From contig NZ_FQXQ01000001.1 of NCBI RefSeq assembly GCF_900130035.1, forward strand, positions 1 through 64,000: DNA of 64,000 nucleotides, given 5' to 3'. Shown piece by piece: positions 24,144 to 33,469 of the stretch. The position numbers were made by a program, and so were the translations under genes. Below the pieces are notes generated by a model, which did no database searches, was not told the origin of the DNA, and worked only from the letters and a program-made list of their open reading frames with translations. How positions within the stretch are numbered: position 1 is the first letter of the stretch; the number at the start of each line of letters is the position of its first letter. The stretch comes from Wenyingzhuangia marina. GTDB lineage: Bacteria > Bacteroidota > Bacteroidia > Flavobacteriales > Flavobacteriaceae.

Positions 24144-26162
24144 TTAACTTTTTGTAATTAAAATTGAAATCTTCTTCTCCGGAGTATTTTCCCATTTTAA
24201 AGAAGCTTTATCTCCATAGCTTAATCTTAGTAAATCATAAACTGTTTGCAAACCATGTCCGCTTACCAAACCATTTGGAAAATTAGGTCCGTTATCACTC
24301 ACTATTATTAACAGATTAGCTGATTCTTTTTTTATTTCTAAAGTAATCATCCCTTCTCCCCTAACTTCAGAAACACCATGTTTGATAGCATTTTCTACCA
24401 GTGGCTGAATTAAGAACATAGGAATCTCTTCATTTTCTAAAGTTTCATCAACTTGCAAAGTGAATTTTAAACGGTCTCCAAAACGTATTTTTTCAATTTC
24501 TAAATAATTCTCTACCATTAAAACTTCTTCTTTAACAGTACTCATTTTTTGTCCTTTTTTATTGATGGAATACCTAAATAAGTTAGATAAAGACAAAGCC
24601 ATTTTTTCTGTTTTATCTGGATTACTATGTGCCAATCCAGCAATAGAGTTTAAGGCATTATATAAAAAATGTGGATTGATATGCGACTGTAATAACTTCA
24701 ATTCAGATTGTGCATTGGCTTCTTTTAATTTACTTAACTCTACATCTTTTTCTTTTATTAAAGAATCTGAAAAGTGGTTAAGGTATATCAGTATACCTCT
24801 GGCTACTGTAAGTCCAATTGTAATAAACAAAAATTGAAAATCATTTAAAGCCCTATTATAACTATTGCTATGAATGATATTTCCACTTTCATTATAAGTA
24901 ATAATAATATTAGGAAAATATAAAAAGGCAAATGTTAATAATAGTTTGAAGAACAGTTGAAACCCAAAACCACTTTTATTAGGAAGAATTCTTTTTTCTA
25001 TTTGCCAAAAAACAAAAGATGAAACCAAAGCAATTAAAGATGTAAAAACAAAAGATAGTACAATTCCCAATACTGCATTGTTTACATTATCTATACCAAC
25101 TAGGTACACATATATTTTCTTTAAAGATGCAAGACTCGTCATATAAATAACTATAGGTAAAAAGTAATTCCAAAAAGAAAGTTTGAATTTTCTGTTCCAA
25201 AAAAGACTACAACTTAAAATGAGAATCAAAAAACCCATAAAGACTACTACTGCAATTGCATCTTGTTTTGATTTCTCTTTATCTAAAAAAATGTTTGCAT
25301 ATCTCCAAGGATACGTTTGATACATATAATCTTCAAACTGAGTTTTGAAATCTTTTGAAAACATTTTTTCTATCAAGAACTGATGATCTTGAATAACACC
25401 ACGAAAGTCATTATGAATAATAGAAGATGAATGTTTAGAATATTCCACATCCATGGTTAAAACTCTTCTTATGAATGGATCTATAGCTGTTTTCGTTTCA
25501 ATATTCTTATAATAAGATTTCCAAAAAAGTTTAAAAAACCCTTCATTTATATAAACTTGTCTTTTAGCTACAGAAACATCATCTTCAAAATCAAAAACAA
25601 GATTTGTTATGTTATAAAGTATATTCCAGCTATTTTTATTTCGGAGTTGCCCATAATCTTGCGAAAGATCTTTGATATTAAAAGCAACACTTCTATGTTG
25701 GGTATATTGTAGTTTTTCAAATGAAATATGAGTAGTGTAAGACTGAATTTCATCAAAAGACTTATTCACCAATGCAGATGTTGGTTTTCTCTCTTTAGTA
25801 TAAGATGTAAAATCTTTTCCTACATAATCAGAAAAATAAGCTACTTCTTTTAAAGGAAAAATCCTTCTCAATTCTTTTATTAAACCTTCAATAGCTATAC
25901 TATCTTTAGGAGTTGCATTTGTTACATTAATTAAAATAGGCTCTTTAAACTTCTCAGCATAATTAACATTCAAATCAATCTTTCCTTCTTCAAACTCATC
26001 CTTTACAAATTCCCACAAAGAGTCTTTGGGTTGCTTGCTATAGTTTTCATGCTCAACCCTCTTTAACAATGGTTTTTTATTGCTTTCAGAAATAGCCAAA
26101 ACAAATGGAATAAGGATAACAATTACAAGCAGCACAATTTTTAAAACATCTTTTTTCATCAT
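24144..26162 (-). CDS. LytS-type sensor histidine kinase, copy A
   Basis: 672 residues. An N-terminal hydrophobic anchor precedes an extracytoplasmic sensor region of ~290 residues (to about 310). Four membrane segments follow (about 315-335, 345-365, 380-400 and 415-450), then a short linker and a His_kinase domain with the phospho-acceptor NPHFLYNALNSIAGLAH (about residue 510) and an ATPase domain (SDNGPNFPNG, GHGLQTV). It phosphorylates the LytTR regulator downstream. Its N-terminal sensor differs more from copy B than the kinase part does, so the ligands may differ. Confidence 0.9.
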   Translation of the reverse strand: MMKKDVLKIVLLVIVILIPFVLAISESNKKPLLKRVEHENYSKQPKDSLWEFVKDEFEEGKIDLNVNYAEKFKEPILINVTNATPKDSIAIEGLIKELRRIFPLKEVAYFSDYVGKDFTSYTKERKPTSALVNKSFDEIQSYTTHISFEKLQYTQHRSVAFNIKDLSQDYGQLRNKNSWNILYNITNLVFDFEDDVSVAKRQVYINEGFFKLFWKSYYKNIETKTAIDPFIRRVLTMDVEYSKHSSSIIHNDFRGVIQDHQFLIEKMFSKDFKTQFEDYMYQTYPWRYANIFLDKEKSKQDAIAVVVFMGFLILILSCSLFWNRKFKLSFWNYFLPIVIYMTSLASLKKIYVYLVGIDNVNNAVLGIVLSFVFTSLIALVSSFVFWQIEKRILPNKSGFGFQLFFKLLLTFAFLYFPNIIITYNESGNIIHSNSYNRALNDFQFLFITIGLTVARGILIYLNHFSDSLIKEKDVELSKLKEANAQSELKLLQSHINPHFLYNALNSIAGLAHSNPDKTEKMALSLSNLFRYSINKKGQKMSTVKEEVLMVENYLEIEKIRFGDRLKFTLQVDETLENEEIPMFLIQPLVENAIKHGVSEVRGEGMITLEIKKESANLLIIVSDNGPNFPNGLVSGHGLQTVYDLLRLSYGDKASLKWENTPEKKISILITKS

Positions 26163-26220
26163 AGTAAATTTAATTATTTATACCACAAAAGAAGTTTAAA
26201 AGCTATTTAGGTAAAATGAG
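26163..26220 (-). promoter_or_regulatory. Conserved upstream block of kinase A
   Basis: A 31-bp stretch (26163-26193) is identical to 28929-28959 upstream of kinase B. A second matching GGTAAAAT lies at the same distance (26210 and 28976). The likely -7 is a weak TTCTTTTG on the minus strand. The conservation implies shared control of the two paralogous systems. Confidence 0.5.
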
Positions 26221-26280
26221 TTTCGGTTAAACTGCAATATGGATGTAATGAGTTGCATTTTTTTAAATAAAGTCATTTTA

Positions 26281-27042
26281 TTAAATATTCATCCATTCTT
26301 TTATAGCCTGATTATAACTTCTCCCAGTGGTAAGACTACTCTTTTTAGGGTTGTTTAAAGTGATGACAAACCTACTGTTAAAATATTTTTGAACATCGTT
26401 AACAAAATCTGTATTAATAATTACAGCACGATGAACACGCAAAAAGTTATCTGGTAATTTTTGTTCTAATTGGGTTAAAGATTGTTCGCTTAGATGGATT
26501 TCATTATTGGTATGTACATTTACATATTTATCTCCTGCCTCAAAATGTGAAACATCTTCTAATTTTACAAAAACAAGCTTATCCCCTTTTTTAACCGTAA
26601 TAGAGGTCATTTTTTTAGCTTCTTTTTGAAATGACACTTGTTTTAAAAAACTAGAAAAATTTTGAGTTGAAAAATGCCTATCCAGTAATTTTAACTTTCC
26701 AATTGTTTTTTCTAAACGCTCTAAACGGACAGGTTTCACTAAATAATCAATACTATTGGTCTCAAAGGCTTTTAGAGAATATTCGTCATATGCCGTGCAA
26801 AATATTACAATAGGAATCGTTTCCAATGCTTCTAACAGTTCAAAACCAGTAAGCCCTGGCATTTCTATGTCTAAAAAAATGAGATTGGGTTTTAAATCTT
26901 CTATTTTTTGTTTGGCTTCTCGTCCGTTTTTAGCGGTATCTAAAACATTAAAAGTTTCAGGAAAATTCCCTAATAATTTTAACAAACGATCTCTTGCTGG
27001 CGGCTCGTCATCTATAATAATAGTGCTGTATTTTGTACTCAT
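26281..27042 (-). CDS. LytTR-family response regulator, copy B
   Basis: 253 residues, same layout as copy A: receiver with LIFLDIEMPGLTGF, LytTR domain with NFLRVHRAVIINTDF and FVITLNNPKKSS. It begins 2 bases after the kinase gene 27045-28928. Most differences from copy A lie between the receiver and the DNA-binding domain and in the first half of LytTR, so the two may recognise related sites. Confidence 0.92.
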   Translation of the reverse strand: MSTKYSTIIIDDEPPARDRLLKLLGNFPETFNVLDTAKNGREAKQKIEDLKPNLIFLDIEMPGLTGFELLEALETIPIVIFCTAYDEYSLKAFETNSIDYLVKPVRLERLEKTIGKLKLLDRHFSTQNFSSFLKQVSFQKEAKKMTSITVKKGDKLVFVKLEDVSHFEAGDKYVNVHTNNEIHLSEQSLTQLEQKLPDNFLRVHRAVIINTDFVNDVQKYFNSRFVITLNNPKKSSLTTGRSYNQAIKEWMNI

Positions 27043-27044
27043 TT

Positions 27045-28928
27045 TTAAGCTGTTTTATCAATTAAAATACAAATGCTTTTTTGTGGTGTGTTTTGCCATT
27101 TTAAAGCTGCTTTGTCTCCATAACTCAAGCGCAATAAATCATATACTGTTTGCAAACCATGACCACTCACCAAACCTTCAGGAAAATCTGGTCCATTATC
27201 TGTCACTTCAATCTCTAAATTTTTATCCGTTTTTATAATATTAAGTTTTATAACGCCTTTATCTTCAATTTTAGACACACCATGTTTTACCGCATTTTCC
27301 ACCAAAGGTTGTAATAAAAACATAGGAATTTCTTCTTGTAACACCTCGTCTTCAACATCTATGACAAACTCTAAACGATCGCCAAAACGGGTTTGCTCTA
27401 TCTCTAAATAACTACGCACCATTTCTAATTCTTCATTTACGGTACTTATTTTTTTATCTTTTCTGTTGATGGTATATTTAAACAAATCTGATAACGACAA
27501 GGCCATTTTTTCTGTTTTATCGGCATTGGTATGTGCCAAACTTGCAATAGAGTTTAAGGCATTGTATAAAAAATGTGGATTGATTTGTGATTGTAAGGAT
27601 TTTAATTCTGATTGTGCATATGCTTCTTGTAAACGACTTAATTCTACATCTTTTTCTTTTACTAAAGAATCTGAGAAATGATTAAGATAAATAAGTAGTC
27701 CTCTACCTACAGATAGAAATATTGAAATGAGAAACCATGGATGGTAAAAATCTGAAAATCCTGATAGCGAAGAATATATTATAGCCACTACAAAATATGG
27801 CGTGTTAAAAGCTAAAAAAGTAAGAGATGTTTTTGAAACTAATTGAAAACTAAAGTTTTTAATTAGTTTGATAATCATTTTTTCTCCAAAATAAAGAACT
27901 ACTGAAACAACTACTCCTAACAACACACAAACTGTCCAACCAAATTTTATATTTTTTTCCCAATCTATAAAACCACCACTAAAATCTGTTAAATAAATAT
28001 ATATCCATGAAAGATTAAGCCCCTGAAATAAGACGAGTAAAATTGGAAACAAATAATTTAAATAAGTATATCTAAACTTTCTGTTTTGAAAAAAACTAAA
28101 GAGTAAAAGGAATACTAAAACTCCAAGAATACTGATAAAAGAAGTTGCCAAAAATTTCATTTTTTCTTTACTCAAAAAAGAATACGCATAACGCCATGGA
28201 TAATAAGTATATAGGTAATCTTCAAGCTGATCTTCGAAATCTTCAGCATATACTTTTTTTAATAAAAATTTATCTGACTCTTCTAAATAAACAGGATTAA
28301 TAAAAAGCCAAGGTCTGAAATTAAAAATTCCTGAAGGGAATTGATCATCATATTTTTTATTAGTTGATTTTGTAGAAAAAACAGCTCTTAGCAGTTCCTG
28401 TCTTAAATATAACTTTCTATGTTTATCTTCAATGTCTTTTTCAAAATCAAAATATAATCCTGTGTAGCTGTTTTTACCAGAAGCGAATGTGAATTTTTCT
28501 TTATTTCTATAAATCATTGCCCTGAATAAGCCATCTCTTGTTTCTGTATGTTCTTTAAATAAGGATGGATTTTTACCAAAACTTAGATTCACATAATGAA
28601 ATGGAGTTTTTGTTTTTTCATCAAATTCAAAACCAATCTTAATTGATGGTACTATATTTTTAATTTTCTTTATAATATCAACAACAATTAAGCTGTCTTT
28701 TAAAGAGCTATTTTCTAATGTAATTAAAACAGGTTTGTTATATCCTTTAACTAAAACCTCATTTTTATCAAATGCTCTGGCTTTTACATATTCCCAATTG
28801 GCAGTTTTTGGGTTTTTTGAGTTCGCTTCCTCTATTTTAGTAACCTTTTCTGTTATAGGTTCGTTAGAAACCACAAAAAATGGTGTAATTATTAAAATTA
28901 GAATAAGTACTATTAGTTTTTTCATCAC
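27045..28928 (-). CDS. LytS-type sensor histidine kinase, copy B
   Basis: 627 residues: a signal-anchor at the N-terminus, ~250-residue extracytoplasmic region, four membrane segments (about 265-285, 295-315, 330-350 and 365-400), then the histidine kinase domain with NPHFLYNALNSIASLAH (about 467) and SGHGLQTVYDLLRLSYGDKAA near the end. The last ~200 residues are very close to copy A; the sensor halves are clearly related but diverged. It forms an operon with its LytTR partner. Confidence 0.9.
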   Translation of the reverse strand: MMKKLIVLILILIITPFFVVSNEPITEKVTKIEEANSKNPKTANWEYVKARAFDKNEVLVKGYNKPVLITLENSSLKDSLIVVDIIKKIKNIVPSIKIGFEFDEKTKTPFHYVNLSFGKNPSLFKEHTETRDGLFRAMIYRNKEKFTFASGKNSYTGLYFDFEKDIEDKHRKLYLRQELLRAVFSTKSTNKKYDDQFPSGIFNFRPWLFINPVYLEESDKFLLKKVYAEDFEDQLEDYLYTYYPWRYAYSFLSKEKMKFLATSFISILGVLVFLLLFSFFQNRKFRYTYLNYLFPILLVLFQGLNLSWIYIYLTDFSGGFIDWEKNIKFGWTVCVLLGVVVSVVLYFGEKMIIKLIKNFSFQLVSKTSLTFLAFNTPYFVVAIIYSSLSGFSDFYHPWFLISIFLSVGRGLLIYLNHFSDSLVKEKDVELSRLQEAYAQSELKSLQSQINPHFLYNALNSIASLAHTNADKTEKMALSLSDLFKYTINRKDKKISTVNEELEMVRSYLEIEQTRFGDRLEFVIDVEDEVLQEEIPMFLLQPLVENAVKHGVSKIEDKGVIKLNIIKTDKNLEIEVTDNGPDFPEGLVSGHGLQTVYDLLRLSYGDKAALKWQNTPQKSICILIDKTA

Positions 28929-28986
28929 AGTAAATTTAATTATTTATACCACAAAAGAACTTTATTAGTCTCTTTGGTAAAATACT
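28929..28986 (-). promoter_or_regulatory. Conserved upstream block of kinase B
   Basis: Copy of the block at 26163-26220, immediately before the start of kinase B. The remainder of the divergent gap to 29124 is AT-rich with no gene. Confidence 0.5.
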
Positions 28987-29124
28987 TTTCTGACAAACGG
29001 CACTATAAACAATTAAACTGCTTTTATTCTTTTCAAAAAATACATTCTTATAAACAAAAACAACAAAACGAATTCCTAAAATCATCTTAGCTCTTTATTA
29101 AACAAAAAAATGTGATCGTTTTTG

Positions 29125-29132
29125 TACATTTG
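29125..29132 (+). promoter_or_regulatory. -7 box of the carboxylase gene
   Basis: TACATTTG (TAnnTTTG) followed by ACA, 19 bases before the ATG at 29152. Confidence 0.5.
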
Positions 29133-29151
29133 ACACTGCAAAAAATAGACT

Positions 29152-30780
29152 ATGAACATCAATTTTAATAAAAACGAAGACCATAACAAATTAGCTTTAT
29201 CAGACTTAAGATCTAGATTTACTAAAGTTGCTTTGGGTGGTGGTTTAAAAAGAATAGAAAAGCTACACCAAAAAGGCAAATTGACTGCTAGGGAACGAAT
29301 TGATTACTTATTTGATGAAAACAAAAAATCAATTGAAATAGGGGCTTTTGTTGGTGATGAAATGTATCAGGAACATGGTAGATGTCCTTCTGGTGGTGTG
29401 ATTGTTAAAATAGGATATGTTAGCGGAAAACAATGTATTGTAGTTGCTAATGATGCTACAGTAAAAGCAGGAGCTTGGTTTCCTATTACCGCTAAAAAAA
29501 ATTTAAGAGCACAAGAAATTGCCATGGAAAACAGAATTCCAATTATCTACTTGGTAGATAGTGCTGGGGTTTATTTGCCTATGCAAGATGAGATTTTTCC
29601 TGACAAAGAACATTTTGGTAGAATATTTAGAAACAATGCCCAAATGAGTAGTATGGGAATTACTCAAATTTCTGCTGTGATGGGAAGTTGTGTTGCTGGT
29701 GGTGCTTACTTGCCTATTATGAGCGATGAAGCCTTAATTGTAGACAAAACAGGAAGTATTTTCTTAGCAGGTAGTTATTTAGTTAAAGCAGCTATTGGAG
29801 AAAGTATTGATAATGAAACTTTAGGAGGAGCTACCACTCATTGTGAAATTTCTGGAGTCACAGATTATAAGTCTAAAGATGATAAAGATTGTTTAGACAC
29901 TATTAAAAACATCATGGATAAAATTGGTGATTTTGACAAAGCTGGTTACAGTAAAAAAGAAGCCTTACCACCAAAAGAAAACCCTAAAGAAATTTTTGGA
30001 ATTTTACCTAAATCTCGTTCGGATCAATATGACATGAACGAAATCATCAAACGTTTGGTTGACAATTCTGATTTTGAAGCTTATAAAGATGGCTACGGAG
30101 AAAGCATTATTTGTGGCTATGCTCGCATAGAAGGTTGGGCAGTAGGTATTGTAGCCAATCAACGTAAAGTCATCAAAAACAAAAAAGGAGAAATGCAATT
30201 TGGTGGAGTGATTTATTCAGACTCTGCTGACAAAGCTACTCGTTTTATTGCCAATTGTAATCAAAAGAAAATTCCTTTGGTCTTTTTACAAGATGTAACC
30301 GGATTTATGGTAGGAAGTAAAAGTGAACATGGTGGAATTATAAAAGATGGTGCCAAATTGGTAAACGCTGTTTCCAATTCTGTCGTTCCTAAATTTACCG
30401 TTATCGTAGGAAACTCTTACGGAGCAGGAAACTATGCCATGTGTGGAAAAGCATTTGATCCTAGATTGATTTTTGCGTGGCCATCAGCAAGATTAGCGGT
30501 CATGGGTGGTGCTCAAGCAGCAAAAGTATTGGCACAAATAGAAGAAGCTACTTTACAACGTAAAGGAGAAGAAATTACGCCAGAAAGACATGCCGAAATT
30601 TTAAAAAATATTGAAGAACGTTACGACAAACAAACCTCTCCATACTATGCAGCGGCAAGATTATGGACAGATGCAGTGATAGACCCTTTAGAAACACGTA
30701 CTTGGATTGGCATGGGAATAGAAGCTGCTAACCACGCTCCTATCGAAAAACCTTTTAATTTAGGAGTCATTCAAGTTTGA
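29152..30780 (+). CDS. Acyl-CoA carboxylase beta (carboxyltransferase) subunit
   Basis: 542 residues, full-length carboxyltransferase of the propionyl-/methylcrotonyl-CoA carboxylase type. It has the two crotonase-like halves: GKLTARERIDYLFDE at the N-terminus, oxyanion loop GSCVAGGAYLPIMSDEAL in the first half, and NSYGAGNYAMCGKAFDPRL in the second. GxxTHCEISGV and the FLQDVTGFMVG segment resemble methylcrotonyl-CoA carboxylase beta (leucine breakdown) more than PccB, but I cannot separate these without comparison. No biotin carboxylase alpha subunit is adjacent. Confidence 0.9.
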   Translation: MNINFNKNEDHNKLALSDLRSRFTKVALGGGLKRIEKLHQKGKLTARERIDYLFDENKKSIEIGAFVGDEMYQEHGRCPSGGVIVKIGYVSGKQCIVVANDATVKAGAWFPITAKKNLRAQEIAMENRIPIIYLVDSAGVYLPMQDEIFPDKEHFGRIFRNNAQMSSMGITQISAVMGSCVAGGAYLPIMSDEALIVDKTGSIFLAGSYLVKAAIGESIDNETLGGATTHCEISGVTDYKSKDDKDCLDTIKNIMDKIGDFDKAGYSKKEALPPKENPKEIFGILPKSRSDQYDMNEIIKRLVDNSDFEAYKDGYGESIICGYARIEGWAVGIVANQRKVIKNKKGEMQFGGVIYSDSADKATRFIANCNQKKIPLVFLQDVTGFMVGSKSEHGGIIKDGAKLVNAVSNSVVPKFTVIVGNSYGAGNYAMCGKAFDPRLIFAWPSARLAVMGGAQAAKVLAQIEEATLQRKGEEITPERHAEILKNIEERYDKQTSPYYAAARLWTDAVIDPLETRTWIGMGIEAANHAPIEKPFNLGVIQV

Positions 30781-30845
30781 TAAAAACACTTGGAGCAGAA
30801 TATAAAAAATAATAATTTTACGGCAATTTAATAATATACATAGAA

Positions 30846-31559
30846 ATGGGTAGAGCATTTGAATTTAGAAAAGCTAGAAAGATGAAACGTTGGTCTGCAA
30901 TGGCAAAGACGTTTACAAGAATCGGTAAAGACATTGTCATGGCGGTGAAAGAAGGAGGACCAAATCCTGATGCTAATGCTAGACTTCGTGCTGTTATTCA
31001 AAACGCCAAGGCAGCTAACATGCCTAAAGACAATGTAGAAAGAGCCATTAAAAAAGCAACTGATAAAGACACTGCTAACTATAAAGAAACTTTGTTTGAA
31101 GGATATGCTCCACATGGTATTGCTGTGGTGGTAGAAACAGCTACAGACAACAATAACAGAACGGTAGCCAATGTTCGTGCTGCTTTTAACAAGTGTAATG
31201 GAAACTTAGGAACTTCTGGTTCAGTAGTTTTTATGTTTGATCATACTTGTAATTTCCGCATCAATGCAGAAGGAAAAGAAGTTGATTTAGAAGAATTAGA
31301 ACTTGATTTAATGGACTTTGAAGTGGAAGAAGTTTTTAAAGATGAAGACGGAATTTTAATCTACGGTCCTTTTAATCAATTTGGAGCGATTCAATCTTAT
31401 TTAGAAGAAAATGAATTTGAAATTTTATCTTCTGGGTTTGAAAGAATTCCAACAACTACGACAGAGTTAACTGAAGAACAACAAGCAGATGTTGAAAAAT
31501 TATTAGAAAAATTAGAAGATGACGATGATGTACAAAACGTATATCACTCAATGGCATAA
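30846..31559 (+). CDS. YebC/PmpR-family protein (TACO1-like)
   Basis: 237 residues, full-length YebC family: N-terminal GRAFEFRKARKMKRWSAMAK, then NARLRAVIQNAKAANMPKDNVERAI, then the EGYAPHGIAVVVE block. Family members were first described as transcription regulators; several promote translation of proline-rich stretches on the ribosome. It is transcribed in the same direction as the carboxylase gene, 65 bases later, and is followed by a terminator. Confidence 0.93.
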   Translation: MGRAFEFRKARKMKRWSAMAKTFTRIGKDIVMAVKEGGPNPDANARLRAVIQNAKAANMPKDNVERAIKKATDKDTANYKETLFEGYAPHGIAVVVETATDNNNRTVANVRAAFNKCNGNLGTSGSVVFMFDHTCNFRINAEGKEVDLEELELDLMDFEVEEVFKDEDGILIYGPFNQFGAIQSYLEENEFEILSSGFERIPTTTTELTEEQQADVEKLLEKLEDDDDVQNVYHSMA

Positions 31560-31580
31560 TTTTAATTACTAACATAATTT

Positions 31581-31613
31581 ACAAACCCTCTGCAATTTTT
31601 GTAGAGGGTTTTT
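31581..31613 (+). terminator. Terminator of yebC
   Basis: AAACCCTCT (31583-31591) pairs with AGAGGGTTT (31603-31611), followed by a T-tract. Confidence 0.75.
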
Positions 31614-31643
31614 ATTTATCATTATCTATCTAACTCAATAGCT

Positions 31644-32432
31644 ATGAAAAAAAATCAAAAAATAATTTTACTACTATTTTTAGCAATTTGTGTCATTATT
31701 GCTTGTAGTACCCTTATTCAAAAAAATCAATCTGTCCCAAAAGTTGATCCTGTAAATCAAACAAATAAAACTTATAACTTTCAGAAGTTTTTACCGACTG
31801 CAAACAATAAAATCTACCATCATACTTATTATTCATTGTCTTATAATGAAAAACACGAACAAGCAGATTGGGTATATTACCTATTAACCAAAGATTTTGT
31901 TAATGGAACAGCTAAAAGAAAAGATAATTTTAGAGAAGATGATATAATTACTACCAAATCTGCTTCTTTAAAGGATTACAAAAACAGCGGATATGATAGA
32001 GGTCATTTATGTGCTGCTGCCGACATGAAATTAAATGAAATCGCTATGTCCGAAACCTTTTTCATGTCTAATATGTCACCTCAACTTCCTGGTTTTAACA
32101 GAGGAGAATGGAAAAAATTAGAAGCCAAAGTAAGAGATTGGGTCATTCAGGAAGATTCTATTATAGTGGTAACGGGACCTATTTTTAAAAACAACATCGA
32201 AAACATTGGAGAAAATAAGGTTACCGTTCCTGGATATTATTACAAAGTAATTTACGATGTAACCAAACCACAAAAAATGATAGCTTTTATTTTGCCTCAT
32301 CTATCAAAACCGGAACCTTTTACAGATTATCAAACTTCTGTTAACGAAGTAGAAAAACAAACGGGTATTGATTTTTTCTCCATTTTAGATGATGAATTTG
32401 AAGAGCAACTAGAAGCAAATCAAAATTGGTAA
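31644..32432 (+). CDS. DNA/RNA non-specific endonuclease lipoprotein (NUC1 family)
   Basis: 262 residues. A lipoprotein signal (IIACS, Cys about 21) is followed by a betabetaalpha-metal nuclease domain. The DRGHLCAAADM motif (His about 127) carries the general base, and NMSPQLPGFNRGEWKKLE carries the metal-binding Asn. It degrades DNA or RNA outside the cytoplasm, probably for nutrition. The nuclease core is of normal length. Confidence 0.9.
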   Translation: MKKNQKIILLLFLAICVIIACSTLIQKNQSVPKVDPVNQTNKTYNFQKFLPTANNKIYHHTYYSLSYNEKHEQADWVYYLLTKDFVNGTAKRKDNFREDDIITTKSASLKDYKNSGYDRGHLCAAADMKLNEIAMSETFFMSNMSPQLPGFNRGEWKKLEAKVRDWVIQEDSIIVVTGPIFKNNIENIGENKVTVPGYYYKVIYDVTKPQKMIAFILPHLSKPEPFTDYQTSVNEVEKQTGIDFFSILDDEFEEQLEANQNW

Positions 32433-32436
32433 TTAG

Positions 32437-32444
32437 TATCTTTG
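32437..32444 (+). promoter_or_regulatory. -7 box of the small-protein cluster
   Basis: TATCTTTG followed by CA, a perfect TAnnTTTG, just after the nuclease stop codon. It places the transcription start near 32450 and so supports ATG 32463, not the TTG at 32442, as the start of the next gene. Confidence 0.55.
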
Positions 32445-32462
32445 CAAAAACAAATAGTATAC

Positions 32463-32750
32463 ATGACTGTACAACAATTTAGAGAACAATACATTTTAGG
32501 TTTTGGTTATGAAAAAGGAGCCAAAAGCAAAAGATTCCGATTAATGGTTTTAGATCGCAACAGCATGCAAGTAATGAATGAAGTTTTAGAAAATGAAAAC
32601 AATACTTGCTTTAAACAATTTTTGGAAGGAAAAGACCTTAACAAAGCCATTTTAAAATTTAAGATTGATGCTTTAGAAGAAGTATTACAAGTTCACAATG
32701 TAACAGACATAAATTTATCAGAAAACGAAATCAACAAATATTTTGAGTAA
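32463..32750 (+). CDS. Small uncharacterised protein, member 1 of a three-gene family cluster
   Basis: 95 residues, no signal peptide, no recognised domain. The pattern is FREQYILGFGYE, LMVLDRNSMQVM, then a helix ending in I...LSENEINKYFE. The two following genes share this layout (start block, a strand with xDR/IDR, a long helix, and a final D/N-x-x-x-x-FLF or KYF end). The frame could start at TTG 32442, but that overlaps the -7 box. The function is unknown. Confidence 0.75.
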   Translation: MTVQQFREQYILGFGYEKGAKSKRFRLMVLDRNSMQVMNEVLENENNTCFKQFLEGKDLNKAILKFKIDALEEVLQVHNVTDINLSENEINKYFE

Positions 32751-33108
32751 TCACGAACATCACCACCACGATCACGATCATGACCACAAACATGACGAGC
32801 ATCATCACCATCATCACGATGATGAAGGAATTATGACTATTGAAGAATATCATAAAGCCAATATGATGTTATTCAACATTAAAGATTTAAGGACTACCGA
32901 TACTGTACTTTGTACTTTAACATCAATTGATAGAATGAGTTTTTTACCCAATGGCATTGAACATCATGAATGCAAAAGATCAGAATTAACAGAACATTTT
33001 ACCGAAGTGATCAAAAGAAACCTTATTTTGGCCTTCTTTGAAAAAATAGAAATAGAAGAATTTGATGTTTTAGATATAAATACCAACATCGACTTTTTAT
33101 TTGAATAA
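32743..33108 (+). CDS. His-rich small protein, member 2 of the cluster
   Basis: 121 residues from a TTG that overlaps the previous gene by 8 bases. Residues 4-27 are almost only His and Asp, a likely metal-binding tail (Ni, Zn or Cu). The rest (from MTIEEYHKANMMLF) matches its neighbours: TLTSIDRMSFLP, then a helix ending in IEEFDVLDINTNIDFLFE. An ATG at 32833 would drop the His-rich part. I favour the TTG because of the overlap with the preceding stop. The function is unknown. Confidence 0.65.
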   Translation: MSNHEHHHHDHDHDHKHDEHHHHHHDDEGIMTIEEYHKANMMLFNIKDLRTTDTVLCTLTSIDRMSFLPNGIEHHECKRSELTEHFTEVIKRNLILAFFEKIEIEEFDVLDINTNIDFLFE

Positions 33109-33125
33109 CCTAAAAAACAACATAC

Positions 33126-33458
33126 ATGGATATTAAAGAGTTTAACAAAAAATTTATCTTAAATTTTAACGTAAACGAATCTCACCCAGAGAATATAGAA
33201 TTTACTTTAGAAACTATAGATAGAACTACTTTACAACCTACTTTAGACTTTAAAAGATTAAAAAATGAAACGCCTGTAGAGTGGTTATCTGACAAAATTG
33301 GAGAAGAAATTTTAGCCGGTAGAAGTCCTGCTCAGTTTCAAACTAGTTTTTACGAAAATGTAAAGCGTAAGTTGATTAACACCTTAATTATTAAAAATAA
33401 TATTAAAGGATTTAATGCTTTAGATACTGAAGCTTCTGTTGATTTTTTATTTAGATAA
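33126..33458 (+). CDS. Small uncharacterised protein, member 3 of the cluster
   Basis: 110 residues: MDIKEFNKKFILNFNV at the start, FTLETIDRTTLQP in the middle and FNALDTEASVDFLFR at the end. The end block clearly resembles member 2 (FDVLDINTNIDFLF) and more weakly member 1. It has no signal peptide or known motif. It lies 17 bases after member 2. Confidence 0.75.
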   Translation: MDIKEFNKKFILNFNVNESHPENIEFTLETIDRTTLQPTLDFKRLKNETPVEWLSDKIGEEILAGRSPAQFQTSFYENVKRKLINTLIIKNNIKGFNALDTEASVDFLFR

Positions 33459-33469
33459 AACATCATGTT

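Noticed and set aside
26756-27238. Plus-strand open frame of 160 codons opposite LytTR regulator B and kinase B
   Set aside because: It is antisense to two conserved coding regions. A similar shorter shadow exists opposite copy A, which explains its length through the duplication.
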